A DNA stretch of 64,000 bases from positions 2,480,001-2,544,000 of the forward strand of contig CBDEVT010000001.1 in assembly GCA_965243825.1 (NCBI GenBank), given 5' to 3'. The DNA comes from JAJCYX01 sp965243825 (GTDB lineage Bacteria; Chloroflexota; Dehalococcoidia; Lucifugimonadales; Lucifugimonadaceae). The translations under genes and the position numbers were made by a program. Positions 9,049 through 17,906 of this stretch are shown here, piece by piece (within the stretch, counting starts at the first letter, position 1; every line of letters starts with the position of its first letter). A model generated the notes under the pieces. The model did no database searches. It saw only the letters and a program-made list of their open reading frames with translations, and was not told the DNA's origin.

Positions 9049-9295
9049 TGGGCTCTCAGTTCCGTTTCGCGGGATGCAGAGCGAGGCGAACTTTGTTCGC
9101 TGGAACGTAGCACTGGCTCCGTTCGCGGTCAATCTGGAGTGTATCGGCAGAAAGTCGCACTTTTAGACAACAGGCTTGATCGTGTTCGTGTGGCTAACAT
9201 CTGAATCGTCCCGGTCAAGCTCTTTCCGAAGAGTTCACCGCATCAGCCCACAAATTCACAGAACGATATTCAGACACTTGCTCGGACCGATTGCG

Positions 9296-10330
9296 GTGTT
9301 ACGCCGCCTCTCACATAAGCATCGTGTGGCAGCTTGTTGCCTCGCTTTGGCACTAGCGGTGATTGCTGCATGTTCAAGCGGTGTGCCAGAAGTGGAGACC
9401 GTCGTCTTCACGTCGACTGATGCAAACAGCGGCCCTGGAGAGACCAGACGGAAAGACGTCTACATCACTCGGTCGGCGGAGGAGCCAGCAACTCGGCTGA
9501 CCCTGGCAGGTAACAACGACTTCTCCCCAAAGTGGTCACCTAACCGGCAGCAGATCGCGTTCCTTTCGGAACAGCGCACTGGCTGGGAGTTGTGGGTGAC
9601 AGACGCCGTAGGTACCGAGAAACGGGTGCTGTTCACAGGCCTGACTGAGAATGCCCGGTTCGAGTGGGCTCCTGATTCGAGACGCATCGCATACGAAAAA
9701 CCTTCAGATAGTGGTCGTCGTCAGATCTTCGTCGGGAACGTCTCTGATGGAGAATCAACACCACTAACTTCAGTTGACGAGTCAGCCCATCTTGGCAGCT
9801 GGTCACCCGATGGCGAATGGCTTGTTTACACGCTGGTGTCGTCAGGGCGGTCTGGCATCTACAGAGGTAATCCCGATGGCGTGAATGAGATTGAAGTCTC
9901 TTCCGCTGTGACCAGTACAGAATCTCGGTGGTCGCCGAACGGGCGATGGATTGCGTTTACTCTGACTCTAGAAGGACAGATGAACATCTTTGTGGTGTCC
10001 TCGGACGGTGGGGACGAAACCAACCTGACGCCGAACGCAGGCAACAACCACAGCATCTCCTGGTCACCGGATGGCAACCGCCTCGCCTTTGTTTCGGACC
10101 GCGATGGCAATGACGAGGTCTATGTAATCGACTCGAACGGTCGGAACGAAAAAAGACTCACCAGCAACCGAAGCGAAGACCGCGCTCCGTCGTGGTCGAA
10201 GCGCACCAACCGGATCGCGTTCATGTCTGACGTGGACGGAGATTTCGAGATCTTCACGATGAGGCCGGACGGCTCAAATCAGCGTCGTCTCACGTCAGAT
10301 GACCGCACGGTCGTCGACCTCGATTGGTAG
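9296..10330 (+). CDS. TolB/PD40 beta-propeller lipoprotein
   Basis: About 344 aa from the GTG at 9296 (an alternative TTG at 9176 gives 384 aa). A basic start, a hydrophobic stretch and the lipobox AVIAAC near residue 28 mark a lipoprotein. The rest is six or seven PD40/TolB-type propeller blades, seen as repeats of FSPKWSPNRQQIAF, FEWAPDSRRIAY, GSWSPDGEWLVY, SRWSPNGRWIAF, ISWSPDGNRLAF and PSWSKRTNRIAF, each followed by a strand like DGNDEVYVIDSNG. TolB-like propellers bind proteins or peptides at the cell surface. There are no Tol-Pal genes nearby. The same blade type recurs inside the protease fusion at 25454-28648. Confidence 0.85.
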   Translation: MLRRLSHKHRVAACCLALALAVIAACSSGVPEVETVVFTSTDANSGPGETRRKDVYITRSAEEPATRLTLAGNNDFSPKWSPNRQQIAFLSEQRTGWELWVTDAVGTEKRVLFTGLTENARFEWAPDSRRIAYEKPSDSGRRQIFVGNVSDGESTPLTSVDESAHLGSWSPDGEWLVYTLVSSGRSGIYRGNPDGVNEIEVSSAVTSTESRWSPNGRWIAFTLTLEGQMNIFVVSSDGGDETNLTPNAGNNHSISWSPDGNRLAFVSDRDGNDEVYVIDSNGRNEKRLTSNRSEDRAPSWSKRTNRIAFMSDVDGDFEIFTMRPDGSNQRRLTSDDRTVVDLDW

Positions 10331-10337
10331 CAGCCAG

Positions 10338-11357
10338 TTAGCTGTCCGTCGCAACTGGCTCGCTTGCCTTTTCCGAATCCTCACTACTTGATGAACTCTC
10401 AGCCGAACTACTGGAAGTACTGCCGGGCGTTCGTAGCGCCGGCGGGCGAGGTTTGGAAGTAGCGCTGTCGGATCCATCTGACGACCCGTTGAGCAACGTA
10501 CCGCCGACCTTTCGTCGGGACGGCGTGCGACGAATGTTGGTCCGCTCAGGAGCTATTGCAGCTTCTTCGGAAGCGGTGTCGGTTGCTTTTGCTGGGGTTG
10601 ATGATTTTTCGCCGGCCTTCTCTTTGTCCGTAGTGCGGGAGCGACTGGCCGCTGTGCTGCGAGTCGAGGTGCGCCGGGTAGTTGAGCGTGTGGTGCGTCG
10701 AGATGTCGCCTTAGTAGCAGCTTTGTCCTCGCCGTTTGGTGAGGCGGCCTCATCACTGACCTCCGGCTTGCGCGCTGCTGCGCTGCGTTGCCTGAGCTGG
10801 GCCCGGGTCATCCAGAGCCCAGTGAAGAACGTCTTTGTGAGCTTAATGTGCAGGTCTGCAACACGGGCCGCTTCAGACGAGATATTAGTGTCAAATGCGG
10901 CTACTTCGACATGCTTGCCGACGTCTTTAACCGCCTGCAGAGCAGGGTAGAAGTCAGCATCGCCAGAAACGATGATCGCCGTGTCGTACTGATCGTTGTA
11001 TGCACGGGTGACGAAATCTACGGCGAGCATTACATCCACGCCTTTTTCAACCATAGTCGAACCGCGCTGCTTCCAGATGCCGAGCTTCACTTCCAAGTGA
11101 GGAGTGTCGTAAAGGGAAGAAAGGAATTTATCCTGGTCGGAGGCATTGGAACGGTCTTCGAAAGCCTCTTGCCGAATGTTGTAGTAGTAGACCCTTCGAA
11201 GGTCTCGACCGTTGGCAAGTTTCTGAGCGAACTTGTCGAACTGAAGGTCGTGGCGGCCACAGGTCTGGCCAAGGACGTGGTAAAGGTTACTGCCGTCAAT
11301 AAAGACCATCACGCGTTCGTCCTGCCGGGACGAAGGCCTGGTCGTAGCCTTGGGCAT
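10338..11357 (-). CDS. NYN/LabA-like PIN-fold nuclease with basic Ser/Thr-rich tail
   Basis: 339 aa from the ATG at 11357, which has GGAGG eight bases upstream. Residues 15-180 form an NYN domain. VMVFIDGSNLYHVLGQ carries the first acidic residue. GVDVMLAVDFVTRA and YDTAIIVSGDADFYPALQAV carry the D/DxD acidic cluster expected to bind a divalent metal and cut RNA. From about residue 205 the protein becomes low-complexity, rich in R, S, T, K and E (for example RRTTRSTTRRTSTRST), then acidic Ser-rich at the end. The basic part could hold RNA. The frame stays open upstream to 11498, but the added residues are unlike the family. It is convergent with the propeller lipoprotein, eight bases apart. 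Confidence 0.88.
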   Translation of the reverse strand: MPKATTRPSSRQDERVMVFIDGSNLYHVLGQTCGRHDLQFDKFAQKLANGRDLRRVYYYNIRQEAFEDRSNASDQDKFLSSLYDTPHLEVKLGIWKQRGSTMVEKGVDVMLAVDFVTRAYNDQYDTAIIVSGDADFYPALQAVKDVGKHVEVAAFDTNISSEAARVADLHIKLTKTFFTGLWMTRAQLRQRSAAARKPEVSDEAASPNGEDKAATKATSRRTTRSTTRRTSTRSTAASRSRTTDKEKAGEKSSTPAKATDTASEEAAIAPERTNIRRTPSRRKVGGTLLNGSSDGSDSATSKPRPPALRTPGSTSSSSAESSSSSEDSEKASEPVATDS

Positions 11358-11701
11358 TAATGCCTCCAGATATTCGGTTGTGCTGGACGCACTCCCTGGG
11401 CGCGGTGCGGGAAGTTTGCCGGACCGCTTGTTACATAAGCGGGATGCGTCTGGACATTCCGGATGGTTGTCATCAGTAGATACGGTGCTGATTCGCACCT
11501 TATTTCACTATTCTACTCCTGCCCGGGATTCTCTGAAGTGGGGTGATCTGCCATGTTGAGTGGATTTCACGTGCATGTGACACGCGCCCGAAGGGACTTG
11601 AGCAGAGTTGGATGCATGAGCAGCCGAATTTGACGAACATCAGTAGTCCGACCATTATGGCGGCCAGATCGCGCACTGAATTGACTTTTCGGAGGACGAC
11701 T
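11358..11701. other. Divergent intergenic region
   Basis: A 344-bp spacer between the NYN gene and the SMP-30-like gene. It contains short hairpins (CCGCTT/AAGCGG near 11425, GGTGC/GCACC at 11484-11499) and the promoter candidate listed separately. No gene or repeat is seen. Confidence 0.4.
11630..11658 (+). promoter_or_regulatory. Candidate sigma-70-type promoter for the SMP-30-like gene
   Basis: TTGACG (11630-11635), a 17-bp spacer and CATTAT (11653-11658) lie about 45 bases before the ATG at 11702, which has GGAGG in front. The -35 matches five of six consensus bases and the -10 four of six. Confidence 0.4.
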
Positions 11702-12409
11702 ATGCGACCAGTTTCGACATTTGAATCACCATGCAAGATGCCGAACGGACTTCAGTGGTTCGATGACGAGCTTTTCATAATGGATCAACTTACCGACGAC
11801 GTACTGGTTGTTAACGAGTCTGGCCAACTACTTCGTAGGATCAACACACCAACCGAAAACGGATCGGGAATTACTGTCGGCGGAGGCTTTTTGTGGACCG
11901 CCTCAAACGGAGGCACTGTGTCACGACCGTATCGCTCAACTGACACTCACCTCGGCTATATCTACAAGCTGGATATGGAGACGGGCCAGGCTGTTGAGCG
12001 ATTTCGCACGCCTGACGGCGGAGGGATACATGGCATCGAGTGGGACTTTGATCTCGGTGACAACGGGTTGATGTGGGTCACAGCTTTCGCTCCAAAGGCA
12101 ATTCATCTGTGTGATCCCTTCGACGATATGCGGATCGTAAAGACCTTTCCCGTTGAAATTGAGCGACTGCATGGCCTGGCACGTGATGGTGATGGTGTCT
12201 GGTGCGCTCACACCACGGACAACGTGATCGCGAAGTACAACGTTGAAACCGGAGCGGAGACCGATCGAATCACGATGGGGCCGGAAGATGCGTTCGTGCA
12301 CGGACTCTCAATACGCAACGGAGAGCTGTGGTACGCAGATGCGAACTTCGCCGGCAAACACGGCACTGCTACGAGAGGCAAACCAGAGATCGGCAGACTG
12401 GCGGCCTGA
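11702..12409 (+). CDS. SMP-30/glutamine-cyclotransferase-like beta-propeller protein
   Basis: 235 aa from the ATG at 11702 (GGAGG eight bases upstream). The frame is open to 11543, but the added residues look non-coding. Propeller blades are visible as PNGLQWFDDELFIMDQLTDD, RRINTPTENGSGITVGGGFLW, GIHGIEWDFDLGDNGLMWV and HGLARDGDGVWCAHTTDN. The texture resembles SMP-30/gluconolactonase or Vgb-like lyases. Predicted cytoplasmic, because there is no signal peptide. The role is probably hydrolysis of a lactone or binding of a small organic molecule. It cannot be assigned further. Confidence 0.7.
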   Translation: MRPVSTFESPCKMPNGLQWFDDELFIMDQLTDDVLVVNESGQLLRRINTPTENGSGITVGGGFLWTASNGGTVSRPYRSTDTHLGYIYKLDMETGQAVERFRTPDGGGIHGIEWDFDLGDNGLMWVTAFAPKAIHLCDPFDDMRIVKTFPVEIERLHGLARDGDGVWCAHTTDNVIAKYNVETGAETDRITMGPEDAFVHGLSIRNGELWYADANFAGKHGTATRGKPEIGRLAA

Positions 12410-12503
12410 GTCAGGCAACGCAAACCATTTGGCTACCGATTCACATGTTGTACCTCAGCGAGCATCAGAACCCACCAAAGCAACACCGAATATTCGGAAG
12501 GCC

Positions 12504-13628
12504 ATGCGAGTGAAGCTGGTGGCTTACCTGCTGGTTCTGTCAACGATACTTGCCAGCGCATGCGGATCTAACGAAGCCGACTCCGGCGGCGAACCGTCAT
12601 TCGTAAACGGATCGCAGGATGGTGAGTTTGACGGACTGCGGTTCGAGAAGGTCAGTATCTTCGATCCAGCTGCGAATGGTGAAGCGTTTACCTTTCTGAA
12701 GCCTTCAGGTTGGAACGCAGATGGTGGTGTGATCTGGAGGCATGAACTTTCGACTCTCGCATCAGCCTCGTTCCAGGCTTGGGACCCGAACAGCGCACGC
12801 GCTGTAGAAGTGTTCCCGATCACTCCTTTCACCTGGCAGGAAGGTGGCATCCCGTTTTTTCCAGTTGGCACTGTCTATCTCGGAAATCAGGTGCAACCTC
12901 CTGTATTTGAACCGGTCCAGTTTGTGAATCAGTTCGTACTCCCAACGTTTAGGAACAGTGTCAATCCACAGATCATAGACTGGTTGGAGTTGCCGGATGT
13001 CTCGCAGCAGGTTGCGATAGCGGTTCAAGAAGAGGGCCTGAACAAAACGGTTCGCTCAGGTCGAGTGCGTGTGGAGTATTCTCTCGGGCAAACACTCATC
13101 CAAGAAGACTTCTTCGTAAGCCTAGTCTTTTCGCAGTCGCCTTTTGCGCCGATAACACTCTGGTCGCCCGAGCGCCTCTACTCATTTAGAGCCGAGGCTG
13201 GAACACTTGACGATGCCTCAGCGGCCATGCATCCCATCGTCTTTTCGACACGTGCAAATACCAGGTGGCTGAACGAGTATCTGCAGGTTGTCGATCTCTG
13301 GCATCAGGGCCAGCTACAAGCTATTCAAAACGCAGGTGAGTTGAGTAGATACATCGCCCAGGTCAACGACGAGATCCTGGATATCACAACGGAGACTTTC
13401 GAACAGCAGCAAGCTGTGCAAGATCGACTGTCCCGGGAGTGGAGCGAAACCATTAGGGGCGTTGATTCTTACCGTGATCCGTTTTTAGGTGACTCTATAG
13501 AGTTACCGACCGGGTTCGATGATGTCTGGGCGTCTGCGAATGGGGAATACATCCTTTCAAACAGCGCTGGTTTTGACCCTAACCGTGGCTCCAACATCGA
13601 CTGGGAGCGCCTGCGTCCGGTGCCGTAG
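12504..13628 (+). CDS. Predicted lipoprotein of unknown function
   Basis: 374 aa from the ATG at 12504, which has GGAAGG just upstream. MRVKLVAYLLVLSTILASAC is a classic lipoprotein signal with Cys at residue 20, followed by GSNEADSGG, an acidic linker. The mature part has regular beta-strand character, FTFLKPSGWNADGGVIWRHE early and FVNQFVLPTFRNSVNP midway. It ends in a helical segment (LSRYIAQVNDEILDITTETFEQ) with Q/E/L-rich coiled-coil character. The early part recalls stress-response/host-attachment lipoproteins in general, but I cannot name a family. No enzyme motif is seen. It is probably anchored outside the cytoplasmic membrane. Confidence 0.8.
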   Translation: MRVKLVAYLLVLSTILASACGSNEADSGGEPSFVNGSQDGEFDGLRFEKVSIFDPAANGEAFTFLKPSGWNADGGVIWRHELSTLASASFQAWDPNSARAVEVFPITPFTWQEGGIPFFPVGTVYLGNQVQPPVFEPVQFVNQFVLPTFRNSVNPQIIDWLELPDVSQQVAIAVQEEGLNKTVRSGRVRVEYSLGQTLIQEDFFVSLVFSQSPFAPITLWSPERLYSFRAEAGTLDDASAAMHPIVFSTRANTRWLNEYLQVVDLWHQGQLQAIQNAGELSRYIAQVNDEILDITTETFEQQQAVQDRLSREWSETIRGVDSYRDPFLGDSIELPTGFDDVWASANGEYILSNSAGFDPNRGSNIDWERLRPVP

Positions 13629-13746
13629 GCTCACTTCACCTAACTGCTGACTTCAGTACGCTGTTCATTGACTGCGCTCATACGCCATAATTTCTGTCTT
13701 GCCATGAAACGTAGTTCGGATTGAGAGACCGATCGTTCGGAGAGTC

Positions 13747-14595
13747 ATGAATCACAAGTCCTCACCAGTTATCGACAGTCACCACCATTTCTGGGACCTG
13801 CAGAAATTTGACTATTCTTGGATGGGCGAAGGAAGCCCCCTTGCGGTCAACTTTGGCCCGAACGAACTTCGACCGTTGATCGAAAAGGCTGGGGTTGATC
13901 GCACCGTGATAGTGCAGGCAGCACAATCAGTAGATGAGACTCGCTGGCTACTTGAAATAGCAGAAGAAACTGACTTCGTGGCAGGCGTTGTGGGCTGGGT
14001 GGACCTGAAGGACCCGAATGTTGGTGAGACTCTTGATGAGCTGAGTCAGAGTAGCTATTTCAAAGGAGTAAGACACATCTGGGAAGGAGAGGACGATCCT
14101 TCCTGGCTGTATTCATCTGGTGCGCTCAATGGCCTCAAGGAGGTCGAGAAGCGCAGGCTTTGCTATGACTTCCTGGTGAAGCCACCGAATTTGCCGTACG
14201 TGCCGCAGATCATGAAAGAGGTTCCCAGGCTTCGCTCTGTAATCGACCACATCGCGAAACCGTTGATAAAGGAAGGAGTCATGGAACCATGGCTTTCCGA
14301 CATGAGGAGGATCGCCTCCATCAACGGGATGCGGTGCAAAGTCTCTGGAATGGTGACCGAGGCTGATCAGGAGAACTGGACCATCGATGATCTACGACCC
14401 TATGTGCACCACATCCTGGGAATGTTCGGATACGACCGATTGATGTTCGGAACCGATTGGCCTGTCTGCACTCTTGCCGCCTCGTACGAAAGAGTGGCTG
14501 ATACAGCTCGCGATCTTTTCATGTCGTTAAGACCTAACGAAAAAGATGCTGTGTTTGGTGGTGTGGCAAAGTCCTTCTACCGTCTGGGTGCTTAG
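13747..14595 (+). CDS. Amidohydrolase, L-fuconolactonase-like (COG3618 type)
   Basis: A 282-aa TIM-barrel metal-dependent hydrolase. VIDSHHHFWDLQKFDYSW at residues 8-25 is the HxH metal motif with the WDL signature of the fuconolactonase/2-pyrone-4,6-dicarboxylate lactonase branch. VIDHIAKP near residue 174 gives the conserved His, MRCKVSGMV the next strand, and LMFGTDWPVC at about 237-246 the catalytic Asp. It would hydrolyse a sugar or aromatic lactone. It lies near two enolase-superfamily genes (20.8-25.4 kb) and an SMP-30-like gene, consistent with sugar-acid catabolism. The ATG at 13747 follows a GGAGAG site. Confidence 0.88.
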   Translation: MNHKSSPVIDSHHHFWDLQKFDYSWMGEGSPLAVNFGPNELRPLIEKAGVDRTVIVQAAQSVDETRWLLEIAEETDFVAGVVGWVDLKDPNVGETLDELSQSSYFKGVRHIWEGEDDPSWLYSSGALNGLKEVEKRRLCYDFLVKPPNLPYVPQIMKEVPRLRSVIDHIAKPLIKEGVMEPWLSDMRRIASINGMRCKVSGMVTEADQENWTIDDLRPYVHHILGMFGYDRLMFGTDWPVCTLAASYERVADTARDLFMSLRPNEKDAVFGGVAKSFYRLGA

Positions 14596-14620
14596 TGGCT
14601 GAAGGAGATTCAGCCAGTGC

Positions 14621-14938
14621 TCAGGCTGGAAGTTTTGCCTCAATCGTCAGGTAGTCGGCCTGCGCAGCGATTACTCGCACAGCAGCTTCGAACTCGGTAA
14701 TTACTACCTCTACGGCGTCCGTGGGCATTTCGTCCTGTAGGTGAATTTCAACGCCGATCAGCACTTGTTTGAGGCCAAGGTGCATCGCGTTAAGGTCGAT
14801 CGGATCATTGACTCTAGGGTGAGACGTGACGGCCTTTTCCAGTTCCCGCCTGATGGCAGAAACGATTGCCTGCATCAGGTGGTGAGTGTGCTGTCTCGGT
14901 GAACAGACCACTGCTTCCAGACTGTATTGCGGCGACAA
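14621..14938 (-). CDS. Small hypothetical protein
   Basis: A 105-aa frame starting with TTG at 14938; an ATG at 14875 would give 84 aa. It is mostly helical in composition (IVSAIRRELEKAVTSHP, VVITEFEAAVRVIAAQADYL) and acidic. It fills an otherwise empty 450-bp gap between the amidohydrolase and the DUF3500 gene, and its residue use is protein-like. The ribosome-binding site is weak. No family is recognised. Confidence 0.45.
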   Translation of the reverse strand: MSPQYSLEAVVCSPRQHTHHLMQAIVSAIRRELEKAVTSHPRVNDPIDLNAMHLGLKQVLIGVEIHLQDEMPTDAVEVVITEFEAAVRVIAAQADYLTIEAKLPA

Positions 14939-15052
14939 GCTTCAGAATGGCGACGATCAGATTGCCGAGAAAAGCGGCATAGATTGCTGTCTCTTCGTGG
15001 ACGCTCTTGGACCTAGCGATTACATGTCACCTTTATGGGACCGTTCAGCACG

Positions 15053-16072
15053 TTAGTCGTGATGATCAGCGTGCTTGTAGTGCGCGGCCAGAATGTCCTC
15101 GCCCCAGTCGTTCTTGAAATCACGCAGCACGGAATGAATATGGTTCGCACCGTTCTGTGTGTTGTCGTACTCAACTACGAAGTTTGGTGCGTTGATCGCA
15201 TAGTAGTGACCTTCTCCTGGCTCTTCGGGACCAGCCCATGCAAAGGACCAACGATCCATGCCCACAGATTCGATGTGACGCCAGTAGTTCGATGCCAGAT
15301 CGTCAGCAGCCCGGTTGACGTAGTGCCTGACCAACTTGACCAGAGATTCCCGCTGGGTATCTGAGAGTGCGCTGAATGAAATGCCGTTTGGCGCGGCGTC
15401 TGGATCGGCGATGCGATAGTTTTTGGTGAGAATGTCCGCCGGTGCCACTGGATCAACGATCGCGATCTTCTTCTGATCGCCGGAAAGTGAACGTACGAGG
15501 GAACGCGCCCAGTCTTCTTCTTCAACGAGTGTTCGCATGCCCTCGTGTGGACCGTGCCTGACTACGGCGGGGTTAGCGCCGAAGAAGAGGGGGTTGAATG
15601 CCACAAGCTCACCGTTGACGATGGTCGTCGCCAGTCCGATATGGTGACCTCCCGCGCGCCAGCCCCAGGGGGCGTCACCACCTGGCTCACCGAACACGCT
15701 AAACCAGTATCTCTCAGGTGACCGTTCCCAACGGGATTCATCGTTTTGAATTGATTCCCACTCACCCAGAATCGTTTCAAGCTGAATGATCTGGTGGGCT
15801 GTCTTTTTTCCGTGCTCGCTATATGCAGTGTCCATGAGAGCGAGCGCAGCATCACGTTGCTGTTGCGACATATCACTGATCAGCAGCCCGTTGCGGTCAA
15901 TCGGGGTGTAAGCCCACTCGTAACGTTCATCGCCGTCAAACGGAAACGTAGCGGTCTCGAGCTGGTTCGGGCTGAGAGCGTTAAGGAATTCGTTTGCTGC
16001 CGCGGTCATTCGTTTGACAGCTTCAGGCGCAGCAGATGGTGCAGGGGGAATCGTTTCAGCTGGCGAGGTCAT
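15053..16072 (-). CDS. DUF3500-family protein
   Basis: A 339-aa protein matching the DUF3500 pattern. Examples are AAANEFLNALSPNQLETATF near the N-terminus, RYEWAYTPIDRNGLLISDMS, WGWRAGGHHIGLATTIVNGE in the centre and FAWAGPEEPGEGHYYAINAP near the C-terminus, followed by NGANHIHSVLRDF. The family is common in marine bacteria and has no established reaction; its conserved His, Glu and Arg residues suggest an enzyme. The N-terminus is Pro/Ala-rich with no clear signal peptide. It is transcribed alone and diverges from the lipoprotein at 16380. Confidence 0.85.
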   Translation of the reverse strand: MTSPAETIPPAPSAAPEAVKRMTAAANEFLNALSPNQLETATFPFDGDERYEWAYTPIDRNGLLISDMSQQQRDAALALMDTAYSEHGKKTAHQIIQLETILGEWESIQNDESRWERSPERYWFSVFGEPGGDAPWGWRAGGHHIGLATTIVNGELVAFNPLFFGANPAVVRHGPHEGMRTLVEEEDWARSLVRSLSGDQKKIAIVDPVAPADILTKNYRIADPDAAPNGISFSALSDTQRESLVKLVRHYVNRAADDLASNYWRHIESVGMDRWSFAWAGPEEPGEGHYYAINAPNFVVEYDNTQNGANHIHSVLRDFKNDWGEDILAAHYKHADHHD

Positions 16073-16379
16073 GATGGTCTCCGGTCGTCCGTTCCTAAGT
16101 TCAAATTGCGGATTGGTGGCCCGATTCTAAACCCAAGCAGTCTGACCTGCTGAGTAATCCAAGAGTACGCCCCGGGATTTACTGACGATACTTCGGATCA
16201 ATCAGAACTAGTCGCTCGGCTCGTATGCAGCAAACGTAGCGACGGTCCGATGGCTAAACTTGCGAACCAGATTGAGTTTAGTTCGTGATGTATCGATACT
16301 GTGCACCCATGACACTTCGCTACGCCTGTGCAGATCGACAGAGCAAATTGGAAACGTCTCTCGGATAGATAGGGTTATA
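16073..16379. other. Divergent intergenic region
   Basis: A 307-bp spacer between the DUF3500 gene and the two-domain lipoprotein. Apart from the ribosome-binding region before 16380 I see no RNA gene, repeat or convincing promoter. Confidence 0.35.
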
Positions 16380-17906
16380 TTGAAGATAATCACTGCAAAT
16401 GCTGCTCGAACGAGGATCTCTCTTTTCCTCGCGGTGACGTCTTCTGTTTTCGCTTTGATCGCATGCGGTGGTGATGTTGAGCGAGGAGTCTTCGATCAGC
16501 GATCTGCGACCAACACCGTCATAGCCGGAGAGACTCAGACGGCAGTCGCCGCAGTGACTGCGACTGCAAACGCCGAGCTCCGGGATGCTCGTGCGACGAT
16601 AGCGGCCGGTCCTGTTTTCCCGAGCGGAACGGCAACTCCAACCGTCGACCCTGATATCCGAGTACCAATGGCCAGGCCGACGCGTGTACTTCCTACCATC
16701 GAACTCCCTCCAGGTCCCGACGAAACCGATAGTCCGACTGACGGTACCGAGCTTGAACCAACACCTGAACCGACTGAGCCTGAAGTAGAACCAACGCCGG
16801 AGGAGACTCCAGTTGAGGAACCTCTACTCTTCCTGGGACCGCTATCGCGACCACTGGAGCATCTCGCAAGTGGTGAAAATGCAGAGGAGTTTCGTTCAGG
16901 TGCTGAGGTCGCCAATTTCCTCGCAACTGCCACTTTCTCAAATCCATTTGCAAGCGAAGAAAAGGACTGGAGTATCGGCCTCTGGTTTCGCGTGACTCGT
17001 GACGATGGCACATTCTGGACCAGGGGAGTTCCGTTCCCTGGAATCCGTAACAGGGGCTTGATGATTGTCATCGAATCGGATAACCAATGGAGGTTGATCA
17101 ACCGTAGAACCGTGATTGCTCCCCAAGGAAGGAACACGACTGATACGTTGATTCAACAGGGTGTCGTAAGTGGTCTAGACGTGGAGTTGCAAGGCGAAAA
17201 CACCTTGTCGGTTGCGGCGTACGGAGACCGCGGGTCGCTGATAGTGAATGGAATCGCCATCGCAACGCTTGATCTCTCTACTGCAGTGGAAGCAGGTGAC
17301 GTGGTTGCAGTTGCAGGAATTGAGGCGGACGACGAATTTGCAGGCTCGTTTACCCGGGTGACTGGCTTCACTGTCCAGGAGGCCGGCACTGCAACAGAGG
17401 CTTCATTAGAGGAAGACACGGCTGACCGACTGCTCGCTGGTACGGCCCAAGCAGCATTCACGGCAATTGATGGGGACTTCGTGGCGGACGCTGAGTTTCC
17501 GGTTGTTACGCCGATTTTCACAGGTCACTGGAGCTGGGAGATTGCAGTTGAAGGAGAAGATGAGGTCGTCCGCTTCAGCGTTGGGAGCGACTCAGTGACC
17601 AAGCTTGAGATCGAGACAGCGCATGGCGACGGGTCAGTTCAGACAGTGACTCCGTTCGAGTCAACACTAAATCTGATCACCATACAGCCAGACGAGATCA
17701 ACTCCACTCAGGTTTTGTTCCTAGACGGTCGCCTGCAATTCGTCATCAATGGGTTTGCGATCCCCGGCGTCGATCTCGATCCGGATGCTAGCTATGACAT
17801 TTCGCTGAGGGCCTTTGTCCGAGGTGAGACGGCGACTTCGAACCCGATCGTAAGGGTCGAGACCCTCAGTCTCTGGCAACCTGTAAGCGAAGACGAGGCT
17901 GCCTAG
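16380..17906 (+). CDS. Lipoprotein with Pro/Glu linker and two LamG/DUF1080-like domains
   Basis: 508 aa from the TTG at 16380 (AGGG nearby; the frame is open to 16260). The lipobox VFALIAC lies near residue 29. Next come an Ala/Thr-rich helix (QTAVAAVTATANAELRDARA) and a Pro/Glu/Thr linker (EPTPEPTEPEVEPTPEETP) that would cross the cell wall. Two related beta-sandwich halves follow: WSIGLWFRV to LIVNGIAIATLDL, and WSWEIAVEGED to FVINGFAIPGVDL. The repeated 'vNG.aI..lDL' strand suggests a concanavalin-like (LamG or DUF1080) fold for binding glycans or proteins. No catalytic residues are visible. It ends four bases inside the convergent ilvD stop. Confidence 0.78.
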   Translation: MKIITANAARTRISLFLAVTSSVFALIACGGDVERGVFDQRSATNTVIAGETQTAVAAVTATANAELRDARATIAAGPVFPSGTATPTVDPDIRVPMARPTRVLPTIELPPGPDETDSPTDGTELEPTPEPTEPEVEPTPEETPVEEPLLFLGPLSRPLEHLASGENAEEFRSGAEVANFLATATFSNPFASEEKDWSIGLWFRVTRDDGTFWTRGVPFPGIRNRGLMIVIESDNQWRLINRRTVIAPQGRNTTDTLIQQGVVSGLDVELQGENTLSVAAYGDRGSLIVNGIAIATLDLSTAVEAGDVVAVAGIEADDEFAGSFTRVTGFTVQEAGTATEASLEEDTADRLLAGTAQAAFTAIDGDFVADAEFPVVTPIFTGHWSWEIAVEGEDEVVRFSVGSDSVTKLEIETAHGDGSVQTVTPFESTLNLITIQPDEINSTQVLFLDGRLQFVINGFAIPGVDLDPDASYDISLRAFVRGETATSNPIVRVETLSLWQPVSEDEAA

